Below, piece by piece: positions 1-8,385 of a DNA stretch of 37,914 nucleotides. How positions within the stretch are numbered: position 1 is the first letter of the stretch; each line of letters starts with the position of its first letter. The translations under genes were made by a program, and so were the position numbers. The stretch is from Rhodospirillaceae bacterium (GTDB taxonomy: Bacteria > Pseudomonadota > Alphaproteobacteria > Rhodospirillales > Rhodospirillaceae). The notes under the pieces were generated by a model. It was not told the origin of the DNA and made no database searches. It saw only the letters and a program-made list of their open reading frames with translations. The stretch spans positions 1-37,914 of the forward strand of contig JAIEMI010000303.1 of assembly GCA_019752235.1 (NCBI GenBank). The letters run 5' to 3'.

Positions 1-115
1 TCTCCGCCAGTACCTTCGTGATCGCCGCCGTCAGCGACGTCTTGCCATGGTCAACGTGGCCAATCGTGCCAATGTTGCAGTGCGGCTTATTCCGTTGGAA
101 TTTCTCTTTCGACAT
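1..115 (-). CDS. tuf: Elongation factor Tu, N-terminal fragment (runs off the left edge)
   Basis: EF-Tu is the cytosolic GTPase that delivers aminoacyl-tRNA to the ribosome. Only the first 38 codons are present. They start [20 protein letters not shown] and contain the G1/P-loop GHVDHGKT, followed by [12 protein letters not shown], which is close to invariant in bacterial EF-Tu. The ATG is at 113-115. The gene upstream is a phytase on the same strand, not fusA, so this may be a tuf copy outside the str operon. The rest of the gene lies outside the window. Confidence 0.97.
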   Translation of the reverse strand, partial: MSKEKFQRNKPHCNIGTIGHVDHGKTSLTAAITKVLAE

Positions 116-206
116 AGCCCTTCACATCCTTCGTGATCACGCGCCGAGGCATCCCCGGCGCCGTTTTGCGCAGCAAGGCGTGTACCCTCAATCCTTCGGG
201 ACATCA

Positions 207-225
207 AGCCCATAGGGCTCTTTTT
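207..225 (+). terminator. Small hairpin followed by a T run
   Basis: AGCCC (207-211) and GGGCT (215-219) form a 5-bp stem with a 3-nt loop, followed by CTTTTT. This has intrinsic terminator shape on the + strand, although the genes on both sides are on the minus strand. It may block antisense readthrough towards the phytase, or be chance. Confidence 0.3.
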
Positions 226-242
226 GAGGCGTTTCGGACGCC

Positions 243-1385
243 TTATTGCGGGGCCGCCGGCGGGGCGGCCTCCGCCATGGGTGCAGGTAGCTTCAAGGCC
301 TCCCGGATAACAGGCCACGGCACCAGCTTGAAATTCTGCAGCGCCCTCTTTTTTTCGGGCCCTTCAAAGTTCGCGCCGTCTTGGGCGATGAAGACGCCGC
401 CCGGGAAAGCCGGGCCCAAGGGTGCGCTGGTGACATCTATACCGTCGGTGTCTTCCACGCCGTCGATGGGCGCGCCATTGGACGCGGTGCCGTCCTTGAT
501 CACGAAAGCACCGCGAAATGCAAACGGCGCCGTTCGGTCGTAGACGTTATAGGAATTGGAGCCCTGGCTTGAGGCCATGATGTAGCCGCCGGCCTCGCCT
601 TCGTAAACCACCGCCACGCCTTCGGCATCCGCCGTGAAATGGCCACCCGCCACCGTATCGATCACGACACGCGCTTTGCTTAGATCTTCGGCGTCATAGG
701 CGTACAGACCAACATCTTCTTCAGCGACGAACAGTAAGCCCTGGCGATCGTCGGCGGCACAACCTTCGGCCTGCGAGTCCTTCTCGCCGACCATGAAACT
801 GCGCAGAAAATCAGCTTTGACCTTCACGCCGTCGGTGGAGGAGATCATCCATTGGCCCAGCGTGCCGTTGCTGTCGTTCATGAAAGCGTACAGCACGCCG
901 GTCTTGGCGCTGTGATAAAGGCAGATGCCGTAGGGATCGGGGAACGCCGTCGCCGCCTGCAGCAGCGGGGCCAGTGTGCGCGTCGCGCCGTCGAACTTAT
1001 AGACATCGAGAGTCTTGGCCGTGCGGTTGGAGGCCACGACCACGTCGAAGCTCCGGCCGCCCAGCACGACGTTCTGGCGAATGTCGACATTGTTCATGCG
1101 TCCGTCGGCCCGGAACGACAGCTCCGCGCCATCGAGGCCGTAGACTCCGAGGCCCGCTTTCTTGTTGGTACCGATGATGACGCTGCGCGAGGGATCGGCG
1201 GCATCGATCCAGATCGCCGGATCGTCGGCGGCATCGCCTGCGTTTTTCATGGCGACGGTTTCAACGGTGGCGGCGACAACGGCCGCGGGATCCTTCGGCG
1301 GCGGTCGATTGGTTTTGTCTTCCTCGGCGTTACAGCCCGCCAAGAGAACACTCGCCGCCACGGACGACATCAGCACAAAACGCAT
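243..1385 (-). CDS. Beta-propeller 3-phytase, predicted lipoprotein
   Basis: Predicted to release phosphate from phytate outside the cytoplasm, using the Ca-dependent six-bladed propeller of the BPP family. The 380-aa product starts MRFVLMSSVAASVLLAGCNA, a type II signal peptide with lipobox LAGC. The BPP hallmark DDPAIWIDAADPSRSVIIGT follows at about residue 50, then KKAGLGVYGLDG. An acidic loop, FVAEEDVGLYAYD, sits mid-protein and GVEDTDGIDV near the C-terminus. The length fits the family. I chose the ATG at 1383-1385 because AAGGA lies about 9 nt upstream and the signal peptide starts there; the reading frame stays open further upstream. It is divergent from a TonB-dependent receptor, a pairing typical of phytate use in alphaproteobacteria. 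A possible PhoB box lies upstream. Confidence 0.9.
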   Translation of the reverse strand: MRFVLMSSVAASVLLAGCNAEEDKTNRPPPKDPAAVVAATVETVAMKNAGDAADDPAIWIDAADPSRSVIIGTNKKAGLGVYGLDGAELSFRADGRMNNVDIRQNVVLGGRSFDVVVASNRTAKTLDVYKFDGATRTLAPLLQAATAFPDPYGICLYHSAKTGVLYAFMNDSNGTLGQWMISSTDGVKVKADFLRSFMVGEKDSQAEGCAADDRQGLLFVAEEDVGLYAYDAEDLSKARVVIDTVAGGHFTADAEGVAVVYEGEAGGYIMASSQGSNSYNVYDRTAPFAFRGAFVIKDGTASNGAPIDGVEDTDGIDVTSAPLGPAFPGGVFIAQDGANFEGPEKKRALQNFKLVPWPVIREALKLPAPMAEAAPPAAPQ

Positions 1386-1452
1386 CTCACCATCCTTACG
1401 TCGATCAACTGAAACAGTGGCGCAATATCTACGGAGTACGCGCGCGCCTTGT

Positions 1453-1470
1453 GTGACGAATTCGTGAAAT
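1453..1470 (-). promoter_or_regulatory. Possible PhoB box upstream of the phytase (weak)
   Basis: On the minus strand two 7-mers ending in TCAC lie 11 bp apart (ATTTCAC, then TCGTCAC; top-strand GTGAAAT at 1464 and GTGACGA at 1453). The spacing is that of a Pho box but the match is partial. Confidence 0.35.
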
Positions 1471-1533
1471 CGCGTGATGCTTATATGCCACATAAATTTT
1501 GTTTTGGGGATGCGAATGCGACTCGTCGCTGAA

Positions 1534-1562
1534 CTGTCACGGCACTGAAAAAGAGCTGTCAT
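1534..1562 (+). promoter_or_regulatory. PhoB box (three repeats with 11-bp period)
   Basis: CTGTCAC at 1534, CTGAAAA at 1545 and CTGTCAT at 1556 are spaced exactly 11 bp apart, with 4-bp spacers. That is the architecture of the Pho box (CTGTCAT repeats) bound by phosphorylated PhoB. The orientation points to the TonB-dependent receptor at 1628. A -10-like TGCTAT follows at about 1571. The neighbouring genes are phosphate-acquisition genes, which supports the call. Confidence 0.75.
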
Positions 1563-1627
1563 GACTCGTCTGCTATCGCACCCCACGGCCGTCACTCTCG
1601 GCGGCGCTCACTTGGGGATTCCTAAAA

Positions 1628-3907
1628 ATGAAAAAGTTCAGAGCCTTTGCGCTGGCGTCCGTTGCGCCCATCGCGATGATGACCGCCGCCGCGACCGCAC
1701 AAGAGCAAATGGCCGATGCCGTCCGCGAAGTGCCGCAGACGGCCGTTGAGGAAGTTGTCGTGAACGGCGTCGTTTTCCGCGACCGCACCGAAACCGCCGC
1801 GCCGGTCCTGTCCTACGACCTGGAATACTTTCAGCGGTTTGAGCCGGTCACCGCGGGCGACGCGCTGAAACGCGTGTCCAGCGTTCAGTTTCTGTCGGAC
1901 GTTTCGGAATCCGACGGCGCGCGCCTGCGCGGCCTTGATTCCGGCTATACGCAAATCCTCATCAACGGCGAAAAAGTGCCCGGCGGCGGCCTGGACCGTT
2001 CGTTCTTCGTCGACCGTATCCCTGCGGAATTGATCGAGCGCGTGGAAGTCGTGCGCAACAGCTCGGCCAACCGCAGCGGCGACGCCGTCAGCGGCGCGCT
2101 CAACATCGTTCTGCGCGACGGCAACTCCCTTGAAGGCGGCTATGTGCGCGCCGGCGGCTCGCGCTTCCGCGATGGCGAACTCCGCGGCACGGCCGGCGGC
2201 GTTTACGGCGGCGAAGCCGGCCCTGGCCGCATCCTCCTGGGCGTCAACGTGCAGGGCCGCCGCAATCCGAAGCTGAAAATCAGCGAACGCTACGACGCAC
2301 CGGGCGGCACACTGGATAACATCGAAACCCAGGCCGACACCCGCGACGGCACCGACTACTCTTTCAACGGAAGCTACATCGTTCCCATCGGCCCGGGCGA
2401 GTTCAAGGTCGATGGATTCTTCGTCCGGACCGACCGTGAGGAGTTCGAAGACTCGATCGAATACATCGACGGCGTCTTGACCTCGCCGAATACCGATACA
2501 CGCACGTTGCAGACGGAAGACATCCAGCAGGACAACTACGGCGTCAACGCCCGCTACAAATTCCCGATGCTGGGCGGCGAAACCAGTCTGAAGCTCGGCT
2601 ACGCCGCGTTTACCGACAAGACCAACAATCTGGAGCAGGAGTTCGAGTACCGCCGCGACGCCGTGCCCTTCCCCGATGACGACCGCTACACCGGAGATTC
2701 TGAACTTAACGACCTCGAAGACACGGAAATCTCGGCCAAGCTGGAGCATGAACACAAGTTCAGCGATATGCTGAAAGCGGAAGCCGGCTTGCAGTTTAAC
2801 CAGAAGGACCGCGACACCAACATTGTCGCTGTGCGCAACCGCTTTAACATCCCGAATCCACCCGCGGCACGCCCGACCATTCCGCCGACGTTCACGGGCT
2901 ACGCGCCCGTGCCGGGCGGCCTCAGCACCATCGAAGAACGCCGTATCGACCCCTACATCATGTTCTCGGGTGACGCCGGCCCTCTGAAGTGGGAAGCCGG
3001 TCTGCGGTATGAAACCACGGATGTGGAGATCAACGACCTGACCGCCCCGGCGGCCACGCAGCGCACCAATACCGATTACAACACGCTGCTGCCTTCGGCC
3101 CATATTCGGTGGAGCCTCACGGAGCAAGATCGCATTTCGATCTCGGGCTCGCGCACCGTGCGTCGTCCGAACTTCAACGACATGTCGCCCGCCGTGCTTC
3201 TCGCGGAGAAAGGCGAGAACGACTTCGTCGGCAATCCACTGCTGCGTCCCGAAAAGGCCTGGGGTTTCGACGTCGGCTACGAGCACTACCTCGGCCGCAA
3301 AGGCGTCGTCGGCCTGAACTTCTTCTACCGCGACATCAGCGACGTGATTGAGGACGTCAACACCGGCGTCGTCGGCAGCGAAGGGGCAGGCACCTTCGTG
3401 CTCAGCTCCGCTAACACGGGTAGCGGCGAAGTCTACGGCGTGGAGTTCGACCTTTCGACGCCGCTGGGCGTCATCGGCCTGCCCGACACCGGCATCTTCG
3501 TCAACGCATCGTGGCTGGACAGCAAGCTTTCCGACAACTTCGGATCACGGCGCTTCAACGATCAGGCCAAATACGTGGTGAACACCGGCTTCATCCAAGA
3601 CCTGCCCACGTGGGGCGCCGCCTTCGGCGTGACCTACCGTAAGCAGGGCGCGGCCTATGGCCGCATCGTCGGTGAAGAGGTCCGCACCACCTACGGCTCC
3701 GATCTGGAAGCCTTCATTGAAAAGAAAATCACATCGAACTTCGTGGTGCGCTTCACCGGCTCCAACTTGCTCAACTACCGCAAGAAGGAAGTCTTCAACA
3801 AGTTCAATACCATCGGCGATCAGACGACACGCAGCTTCGACGAATACGAACTGGAATCCGAGAAGTCGGGTCCGGTACTGCAACTGGTGGCGCGCTACGC
3901 GTTCTAA
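1628..3907 (+). CDS. TonB-dependent outer-membrane receptor, probably for phytate or another organophosphate
   Basis: A 759-aa outer-membrane active transporter energised by TonB. It has a Sec signal peptide (MKKFRAFALASVAPIAMMTA, cleaved after ATAQ) and a TonB-box-like segment EEVVVNGV near residue 42. The plug domain spans about residues 58-165, with RLRGLDSGYTQILINGEKVP and IERVEVVRNSSANRSGDA. A 22-strand barrel should follow, ending in the aromatic ARYAF that outer-membrane proteins use for assembly. GGGGA about 9 nt before the ATG serves as ribosome-binding site. The phytase partner and the Pho box suggest phytate or its breakdown products as substrate; the sequence alone does not prove this. 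Confidence 0.9.
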   Translation: MKKFRAFALASVAPIAMMTAAATAQEQMADAVREVPQTAVEEVVVNGVVFRDRTETAAPVLSYDLEYFQRFEPVTAGDALKRVSSVQFLSDVSESDGARLRGLDSGYTQILINGEKVPGGGLDRSFFVDRIPAELIERVEVVRNSSANRSGDAVSGALNIVLRDGNSLEGGYVRAGGSRFRDGELRGTAGGVYGGEAGPGRILLGVNVQGRRNPKLKISERYDAPGGTLDNIETQADTRDGTDYSFNGSYIVPIGPGEFKVDGFFVRTDREEFEDSIEYIDGVLTSPNTDTRTLQTEDIQQDNYGVNARYKFPMLGGETSLKLGYAAFTDKTNNLEQEFEYRRDAVPFPDDDRYTGDSELNDLEDTEISAKLEHEHKFSDMLKAEAGLQFNQKDRDTNIVAVRNRFNIPNPPAARPTIPPTFTGYAPVPGGLSTIEERRIDPYIMFSGDAGPLKWEAGLRYETTDVEINDLTAPAATQRTNTDYNTLLPSAHIRWSLTEQDRISISGSRTVRRPNFNDMSPAVLLAEKGENDFVGNPLLRPEKAWGFDVGYEHYLGRKGVVGLNFFYRDISDVIEDVNTGVVGSEGAGTFVLSSANTGSGEVYGVEFDLSTPLGVIGLPDTGIFVNASWLDSKLSDNFGSRRFNDQAKYVVNTGFIQDLPTWGAAFGVTYRKQGAAYGRIVGEEVRTTYGSDLEAFIEKKITSNFVVRFTGSNLLNYRKKEVFNKFNTIGDQTTRSFDEYELESEKSGPVLQLVARYAF

Positions 3908-3935
3908 CCCGGATACAGACGGGAACTTAATCGTC

Positions 3936-3968
3936 ATTCCCCGCCGCGTGAAAGCGCGTGCGGGGAAT
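3936..3968. terminator. Intergenic hairpin between convergent genes
   Basis: ATTCCCCGC (3936-3944) pairs perfectly with GCGGGGAAT (3960-3968). It sits between the 3' ends of the TonB receptor and phoX, so it probably serves as a two-way terminator. It also begins with GTCATTCC and contains GAAAGCG, resembling the dispersed GTCATTCCCGCGAAAGCGGG palindromic elements seen in many genomes. No strong T run follows. Confidence 0.5.
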
Positions 3969-4017
3969 TCGTTTATCAGAACGTGAGAATCCTGCTGGTC
4001 GCGCGATACATTCACGC

Positions 4018-5913
4018 CTAGCCGATGACCTTCCCGTCGGTGCGGCGTATCGCCACGACGCTCGGACGCGGCGGGACGCCCTCCTTGAAGTCCGGCCAGC
4101 TTTTCGGCGCGCTGGAAAAATGCGCGTCCTCGATATCGCCCGGATGCTGCACGGCGCAGAACAACGTCGTGCCGTCCGGCGTAAAGGCAGGTCCGGTCAC
4201 TTCCCCCCCATCGGGGCACCGGAAGAAGTGGCGCGTCAGCGCCCGGCCGGGTCCGTCCACATCCGTAGCCCAGATGCCGTCTGCGATGCCGAAGTCGTTG
4301 CCGCCGTCGGTGGTGATCCACAGACGCCCTTGGTTGTCGAACACCAGATTATCGGGACAGGCCAGCCAACCATTTTCCGTGATACCGGCGTTATAGGCCG
4401 TATCACTTTTGCGCTGCGCGGGATCGCCGCCTTTCAACAGAATGCGCCAGCGCGCGGTGGTGGCGGCATGATCGACCTCGCCGTTCGCGCCCATGGGCAT
4501 GATCTCCAGGATGTGACCGGCACGGTTGCGGGGGCGCGGGTTGGCGGCGTCCACCATCAGCGGCGTGCGCTTGGAATTCTTGGTCAAGGTAACGAAGACG
4601 CTGCCGGTTTTGGGATGGACCTCGATGTCCTCGGGACGGTCCATGGACGTGGCGCCCAGTTGCTTGGCGGCGCGGCGCGCATCGATCAGCACTTCCGCCT
4701 GACTGTCGAAGCCGTTGTCCTCACGCAGCGGTCCCTTGCCCCAGATCAGCGGGAGCCAGGTAATAGTGTTGTCGGCGTTAAAGCGCGCGGCATAGAGCGT
4801 GCCTTCGTCCAACAGCCCGGCATTGAGGTCTCGGGCTTTCGCGTCATAGGGCTTGGCGCTGACAAACTTGTAGATGAACTGAAACACTTCATCGTCGCCG
4901 AGGTAAGCGACAATGCGGCGGTCACGCGTGACGGCGATGGTGGCGCTTTCGTGCTTGAAGCGGCCCAGGGCCGTGCGCTTTACAGGCTTGGCCGCGGGGT
5001 CGAACGGATCGATCTCCACGATCCAGCCGAAGCGGTTAGGCTCGTTCGGCTCCTTCTCGACATTGAAGCGCTGATAGTAATTGTACCAGCCGTAATAGCG
5101 TTCGGTGCCGATGCCCATGGCCTGAAGGCCAAAAGTTTCGGTGGTCTTCTTGGGATCGCCGCCGAAGAAATGGTGAATATTCTCTTCGGCCAGCAGCACC
5201 GTGCCCCAGGGCGTATAGCCGCCCGCGCAGCCCGCCAGCGCGCCAAGGACATGTTTTCCGGTGGGATCCTCGGTGGTTTGCATGCGTTTGTGGCCTGCGG
5301 CAGGCCCGGAGATGTCGACCTCGGTCGTCGCCATGGTGCGGCGATTGAAAGAACTCGTGGGGTCCACGGTCCACGCGCCGCCTTTCAGGTCGATCTTCAC
5401 CACCGTGTGGCCGTGCGCGGCCATCTCAATATCCACGAGGTCTTTAGGCAGTTCGTCCGGGCGCGGCGCCGGGTAGCCCGGGAACATGAGAGCGTGGCGC
5501 GATGATTCATGATTGATGCACAACAAACCGCTGGTGGAAGACTTTGAACCGTAAGGCAGCGGCATGAAGGCGATGTAGTCGTTGTCATAGCCGAATTGCA
5601 GTTTCTGGGCCTCGGGCGTTTGCGTCGTCGGCGTCCAGGCGGGCGCGCCCTTCAGCACCGGATCGCCCCAACGCAGCAAAATCTGCGTGGTGTGTCCGGG
5701 CGATACATGGTGGTTGTCATCGAGACCGTGCGCGATCTCGGTAAAAGTCAGCGTCGAGGTTTTATCCTTAAGGTCTTTCACCACGGCCGGCGCGGGCGGC
5801 GGCGGTTCACCCGCCATGAGCGGACGGACCGCGGCGTCGGCGGCCACGGCGGCGCCCGCGGCCAAAACCGCACGGCGGGAGGGTGACGTTAAGGCAGGCG
5901 GTTTCTGGCTCAT
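4018..5913 (-). CDS. phoX: PhoX-family (DUF839) alkaline phosphatase, Tat-exported
   Basis: A predicted periplasmic phosphomonoesterase of 631 aa. PhoX enzymes use Ca and Fe and fold in the cytoplasm before Tat export. The N-terminus has the twin-arginine motif SRRAVLAAGAAVAADAAV. Family features include FTEIAHGLDDNHHVSPGHTT, the acidic/His motif GLLCINHESSRHALMFPG, CAGGYTPWGTVLLAEENIHH (a metal-ligand glutamate segment), RPEDIEVHPKTGSVFVTLT and CPDNLVFDNQGRLWITTDGG. I use the ATG at 5911-5913. An in-frame TTG 24 nt upstream is possible, but the ATG sits closer to the Tat motif. The gene converges on the TonB receptor. A Pho-box-like pair of 7-mers lies about 150 bp upstream. Confidence 0.88.
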   Translation of the reverse strand: MSQKPPALTSPSRRAVLAAGAAVAADAAVRPLMAGEPPPPAPAVVKDLKDKTSTLTFTEIAHGLDDNHHVSPGHTTQILLRWGDPVLKGAPAWTPTTQTPEAQKLQFGYDNDYIAFMPLPYGSKSSTSGLLCINHESSRHALMFPGYPAPRPDELPKDLVDIEMAAHGHTVVKIDLKGGAWTVDPTSSFNRRTMATTEVDISGPAAGHKRMQTTEDPTGKHVLGALAGCAGGYTPWGTVLLAEENIHHFFGGDPKKTTETFGLQAMGIGTERYYGWYNYYQRFNVEKEPNEPNRFGWIVEIDPFDPAAKPVKRTALGRFKHESATIAVTRDRRIVAYLGDDEVFQFIYKFVSAKPYDAKARDLNAGLLDEGTLYAARFNADNTITWLPLIWGKGPLREDNGFDSQAEVLIDARRAAKQLGATSMDRPEDIEVHPKTGSVFVTLTKNSKRTPLMVDAANPRPRNRAGHILEIMPMGANGEVDHAATTARWRILLKGGDPAQRKSDTAYNAGITENGWLACPDNLVFDNQGRLWITTDGGNDFGIADGIWATDVDGPGRALTRHFFRCPDGGEVTGPAFTPDGTTLFCAVQHPGDIEDAHFSSAPKSWPDFKEGVPPRPSVVAIRRTDGKVIG

Positions 5914-6062
5914 GACGCTCGTTACATAAGGGTGCAAAGTCCTATGAATAATCGAGCCGCGCGTCGCCTGTATGAAACTTTGAATAAAGCGGCGGCCTAT
6001 CAGCTTCCGCCCATCGTGATTGTTTCATTAACTGACTTACAGCGCCCGGCCTGCCCGTTATC

Positions 6063-6080
6063 ATGAAGCGAATATGACAG
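6063..6080 (-). promoter_or_regulatory. Candidate PhoB box upstream of phoX
   Basis: On the minus strand CTGTCAT (6080-6074) and GCTTCAT (6069-6063) lie 11 bp apart. The first 7-mer is consensus, the second is diverged. It lies between the phoX and cytochrome start codons and is oriented towards phoX. Confidence 0.5.
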
Positions 6081-6102
6081 CGCTGCAACATGGGAGGATT
6101 TC

Positions 6103-6621
6103 ATGAAACGCCTTATCGCCGGTATCACCGCATTGGCCGTCACAGTAGCCGTGACCGCCTTCGGCCTGGGTTACGCCGCCGCTCAAAACGCCCCCAAGCC
6201 GCCGTCCAACGACTGGCTGCTGGACGCCCCCGACGACACCGAACGCTTCAAGCTGCTGCAGCGCTACCTGCGCGGCTTCGACCAGCCCATGTGGGAAGTC
6301 GGTTACCGCTATGAAGGCATCCATGATGCGCTGAAGCGCAGCAACTTTAAGCTCGCGGCCTATCATTGGGACAAGATCAAGACCACCATCGAGAACGGAT
6401 ACTTGAAGCGTCCCGCGCGCCGCGCCAACGCCGAAGCGCTGCTGTTCGCCAGCGGCGTCCACGCCGAAGTGAAAACCGCCTTTGAGAGCGGCGATAGCAC
6501 CAAAGCCTGGGCAGCCTTCGCCAAGGCGCGGACCACGTGCATGGCCTGCCATGACGCCGAGAAGCTGCCGGAGATGAACGGCCAGGCTATGTTCCACGAT
6601 CTCGCAATTCCGACGCGCTGA
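6103..6621 (+). CDS. Periplasmic class II (cytochrome c'-like) c-type cytochrome
   Basis: A 172-aa protein with a Sec signal peptide (MKRLIAGITALAVTVAVTAF, cleaved near YAAAQ). Its single haem motif CMACH lies near the C-terminus (about residue 146), as in class II cytochromes c, where a four-helix bundle precedes the haem site. The body is predicted to be helical. There is no Met-ligand segment after the haem site, which also fits cytochrome c'. GGGAGG about 5 nt before the ATG is a strong ribosome-binding site. The electron partner and role are unknown; cytochrome c' proteins often bind NO or act as small electron carriers. Confidence 0.7.
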   Translation: MKRLIAGITALAVTVAVTAFGLGYAAAQNAPKPPSNDWLLDAPDDTERFKLLQRYLRGFDQPMWEVGYRYEGIHDALKRSNFKLAAYHWDKIKTTIENGYLKRPARRANAEALLFASGVHAEVKTAFESGDSTKAWAAFAKARTTCMACHDAEKLPEMNGQAMFHDLAIPTR

Positions 6622-6740
6622 CGTCAAAGACCGCCGCGCGCGCAAAACCGAATAAAGCGGAAACGCGATTAATCCGAATAATTGCGCACGCGGTGTTCGC
6701 GCTTCTTCACGGGCGCGCAGCACAACGCCAACATGCTCCG

Positions 6741-7157
6741 CTAGCGTTTCCGCACAGCGATTGTTTCCAGAACCGCGAGACCCGCCACGGCCAACGCCTG
6801 TGTCAAGACAAAGGCGGCCCCGAGCGCGTTGAAAGGAACCGTGCCGGTGAGCAGGGCGAGACTACCGATCACCCAACCCGCATTACCCAGGATCACGAGC
6901 CAGGCGCCCGCGGACGGGATCGGCCTGCGCGTCGCCACCAACGCCATGAACAGCGCTATGGGGAATAGGCTGGCGCCGGCCACGCTCAGAAGCGCGGACG
7001 GAAGCTGAGTAAGTTGAGAAACCGTCGCCGCGCCCGTGGCCATGACAAGGCCGGTCGCGACGCAGATCGCCGCGTCGAGCAAGAGGATCCGGCGCAGAAA
7101 CAACGGGTGAGAAAAAAGCCCGCCGATATGGGCCGTCGCTGCGGTGGTATTTTGCAT
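6741..7157 (-). CDS. Small four-helix integral membrane protein of unknown function
   Basis: The 138-aa product has four hydrophobic segments, around ILLLDAAICVATGLVMATGA, LLSVAGASLFPIALFMALVA, AWLVILGNAGWVIGSLALLT and FVLTQALAVAGLAVLETIA. The C-terminus is basic (VRKR). I choose the third of three clustered in-frame ATGs (7155-7157) because GGAG lies 6 nt before it; translation could start at 7169 or 7163. It is divergent from an XRE regulator across about 150 bp, so it is the natural target of that regulator. I do not recognise a family with certainty. Confidence 0.7.
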   Translation of the reverse strand: MQNTTAATAHIGGLFSHPLFLRRILLLDAAICVATGLVMATGAATVSQLTQLPSALLSVAGASLFPIALFMALVATRRPIPSAGAWLVILGNAGWVIGSLALLTGTVPFNALGAAFVLTQALAVAGLAVLETIAVRKR

Positions 7158-7313
7158 CGTCATCTCCATGAGAGGGTTTCGAACGCGGACGATGCTGCCG
7201 AAGCGGGGGAGCGAAAGCGATTAAGCGGGAGGTAATAGCCGCGATGTTTTTTCATGGGCTCATAACCTGGGATGTAATTGCCACCCATTCAGAGGCTCCT
7301 TAGACTGGCTGCC

Positions 7314-8093
7314 ATGACCCAAATGTCAGCTACCGTCGGCCAATTGATGCGGGCGTGGCGCGAGCAGCGCCGTATGAGTCAATTGGACTTAGCCAGCGAA
7401 GCCAATATCTCGCAGAAACACCTGAGTTTCATCGAGAGCGGCAGGTCAGCGCCTTCGCGCGACATGATCGTTCATCTGGCCGATCACCTTGACGTTCCTC
7501 TGCGCGAGCGTAATGCGCTGCTCCTTTCCGCCGGCTTCGCCCCGATCTATCGCGAGCGCGCCATCAATGATCCCGCTCTGGTGCGCGCACGCGCCACCGT
7601 CGAGCAGATCCTGCAAGCCCACGAGCCCTTCCCAGCCCTCGCCGTGGATCGCGGTTGGGACATGATCGCCACGAATGCACCCGTTACGGCACTGATCGGC
7701 GGCGTCGACTCCAGCCTACTCAAGCCGCCCGTGAACGTGCTCCGCCTCAGCCTCCATCCCAAGGGGCTCGCGCCGATGATCGCCAATCTCGCCGAATGGC
7801 GGCACCATCTGATCGAGCGCACGCGGAGACAAGTAAGATTGACGCGCGACCCCGCGCTGAAGACCCTGCTTGAGGAGATCAGCGCCTACCCGGCGCCGAC
7901 GGAAATGCTTACGACCGTGGTCGAGGATGAAATCGCGATTCCCTTGAAACTGCGCACGCCTCACGGAGTGCTATCGTTCTTCAGCACCGTCACGGTGTTT
8001 GGAACCGCTGTGGAGATCACGCTATCCGAGATATCGCTGGAGGCCTTCTATCCCGCCGACGACGCCACGGCGGCGGCCCTGCGCGCGCTATAG
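7314..8093 (+). CDS. XRE-family transcriptional regulator with MmyB-like ligand-binding domain
   Basis: A 259-aa DNA-binding protein. The N-terminal helix-turn-helix (about residues 10-65) contains REQRRMSQLDLASEANISQK and HLSFIESGRSAPSRDMIVHL, typical of the XRE/Cro fold. The C-terminal about 180 residues (AVDRGWDMIATNAPVTALIG and FSTVTVFGTAVEITLSEISL) match the MmyB-like ligand-binding domain, which is PAS-like and thought to bind fatty-acid-like ligands. The ATG at 7314 has no strong ribosome-binding site; ATG 7323 is an alternative. It is divergent from the four-helix membrane protein, suggesting local control of that gene. Confidence 0.85.
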   Translation: MTQMSATVGQLMRAWREQRRMSQLDLASEANISQKHLSFIESGRSAPSRDMIVHLADHLDVPLRERNALLLSAGFAPIYRERAINDPALVRARATVEQILQAHEPFPALAVDRGWDMIATNAPVTALIGGVDSSLLKPPVNVLRLSLHPKGLAPMIANLAEWRHHLIERTRRQVRLTRDPALKTLLEEISAYPAPTEMLTTVVEDEIAIPLKLRTPHGVLSFFSTVTVFGTAVEITLSEISLEAFYPADDATAAALRAL

Positions 8094-8208
8094 CGAGGTG
8101 GTCGCGACGTAAATATGGTGAAAACGAAAAGAACGCGTTGTCATGCCTGATTGCAGCGCGCAATTTCCTTGCTGGCTATAGCCGACTTCCCGTAAAACGG
8201 GGGCCGAC

Positions 8209-8282
8209 GCGGGTGTAGCTCAATGGTAGAGCAGAAGCCTTCCAAGCTTACGACGAGGGTTCGATTCCCTTCACCCGCTCCA
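8209..8282 (+). tRNA. tRNA-Gly (anticodon TCC)
   Basis: A complete 74-nt cloverleaf. Acceptor GCGGGTG pairs with CACCCGC. The D arm is GCTC/GAGC, the anticodon loop CTTCCAA gives TCC, the T arm is GAGGG/CCCTT with loop TTCGATT, and CCA is encoded (8280-8282). The anticodon stem has a G-A mismatch at its outer pair, which I recall as normal for alphaproteobacterial tRNA-Gly. It is intact, so the integrated element must have restored the 3' end. It is the probable attachment site of the island that follows. Confidence 0.97.
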
Positions 8283-8330
8283 ATATTTTCAATGACTTAG
8301 ATGATACCCGTTAAGGTTAGTAGCCTTTTT

Positions 8331-8350
8331 TGGCACAATTTGGCACAAAT
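8331..8350 (+). repeat. Tandem 10-bp direct repeats, candidate integrase arm sites
   Basis: TGGCACAATT (8331-8340) is followed directly by TGGCACAAAT (8341-8350), between the tRNA and the integrase start codon. Short tandem repeats at this place are typical arm-type binding sites of tRNA-targeting tyrosine recombinases. They may also serve in autoregulation of the integrase. Confidence 0.55.
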
Positions 8351-8385
8351 CCTTCCGAACACCCCGGAAGCAAAGGTGCCGCCAA

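Noticed and set aside
1622-3286. 554-codon open frame antisense to the TonB receptor
   Set aside because: Composition is that of a shadow frame in GC-rich DNA (Val/Ala/Arg-rich, no domain), while the opposite strand encodes a clear TonB receptor.
3958-5505. 515-codon open frame antisense to phoX
   Set aside because: No recognisable domain; phoX motifs on the minus strand explain the region.
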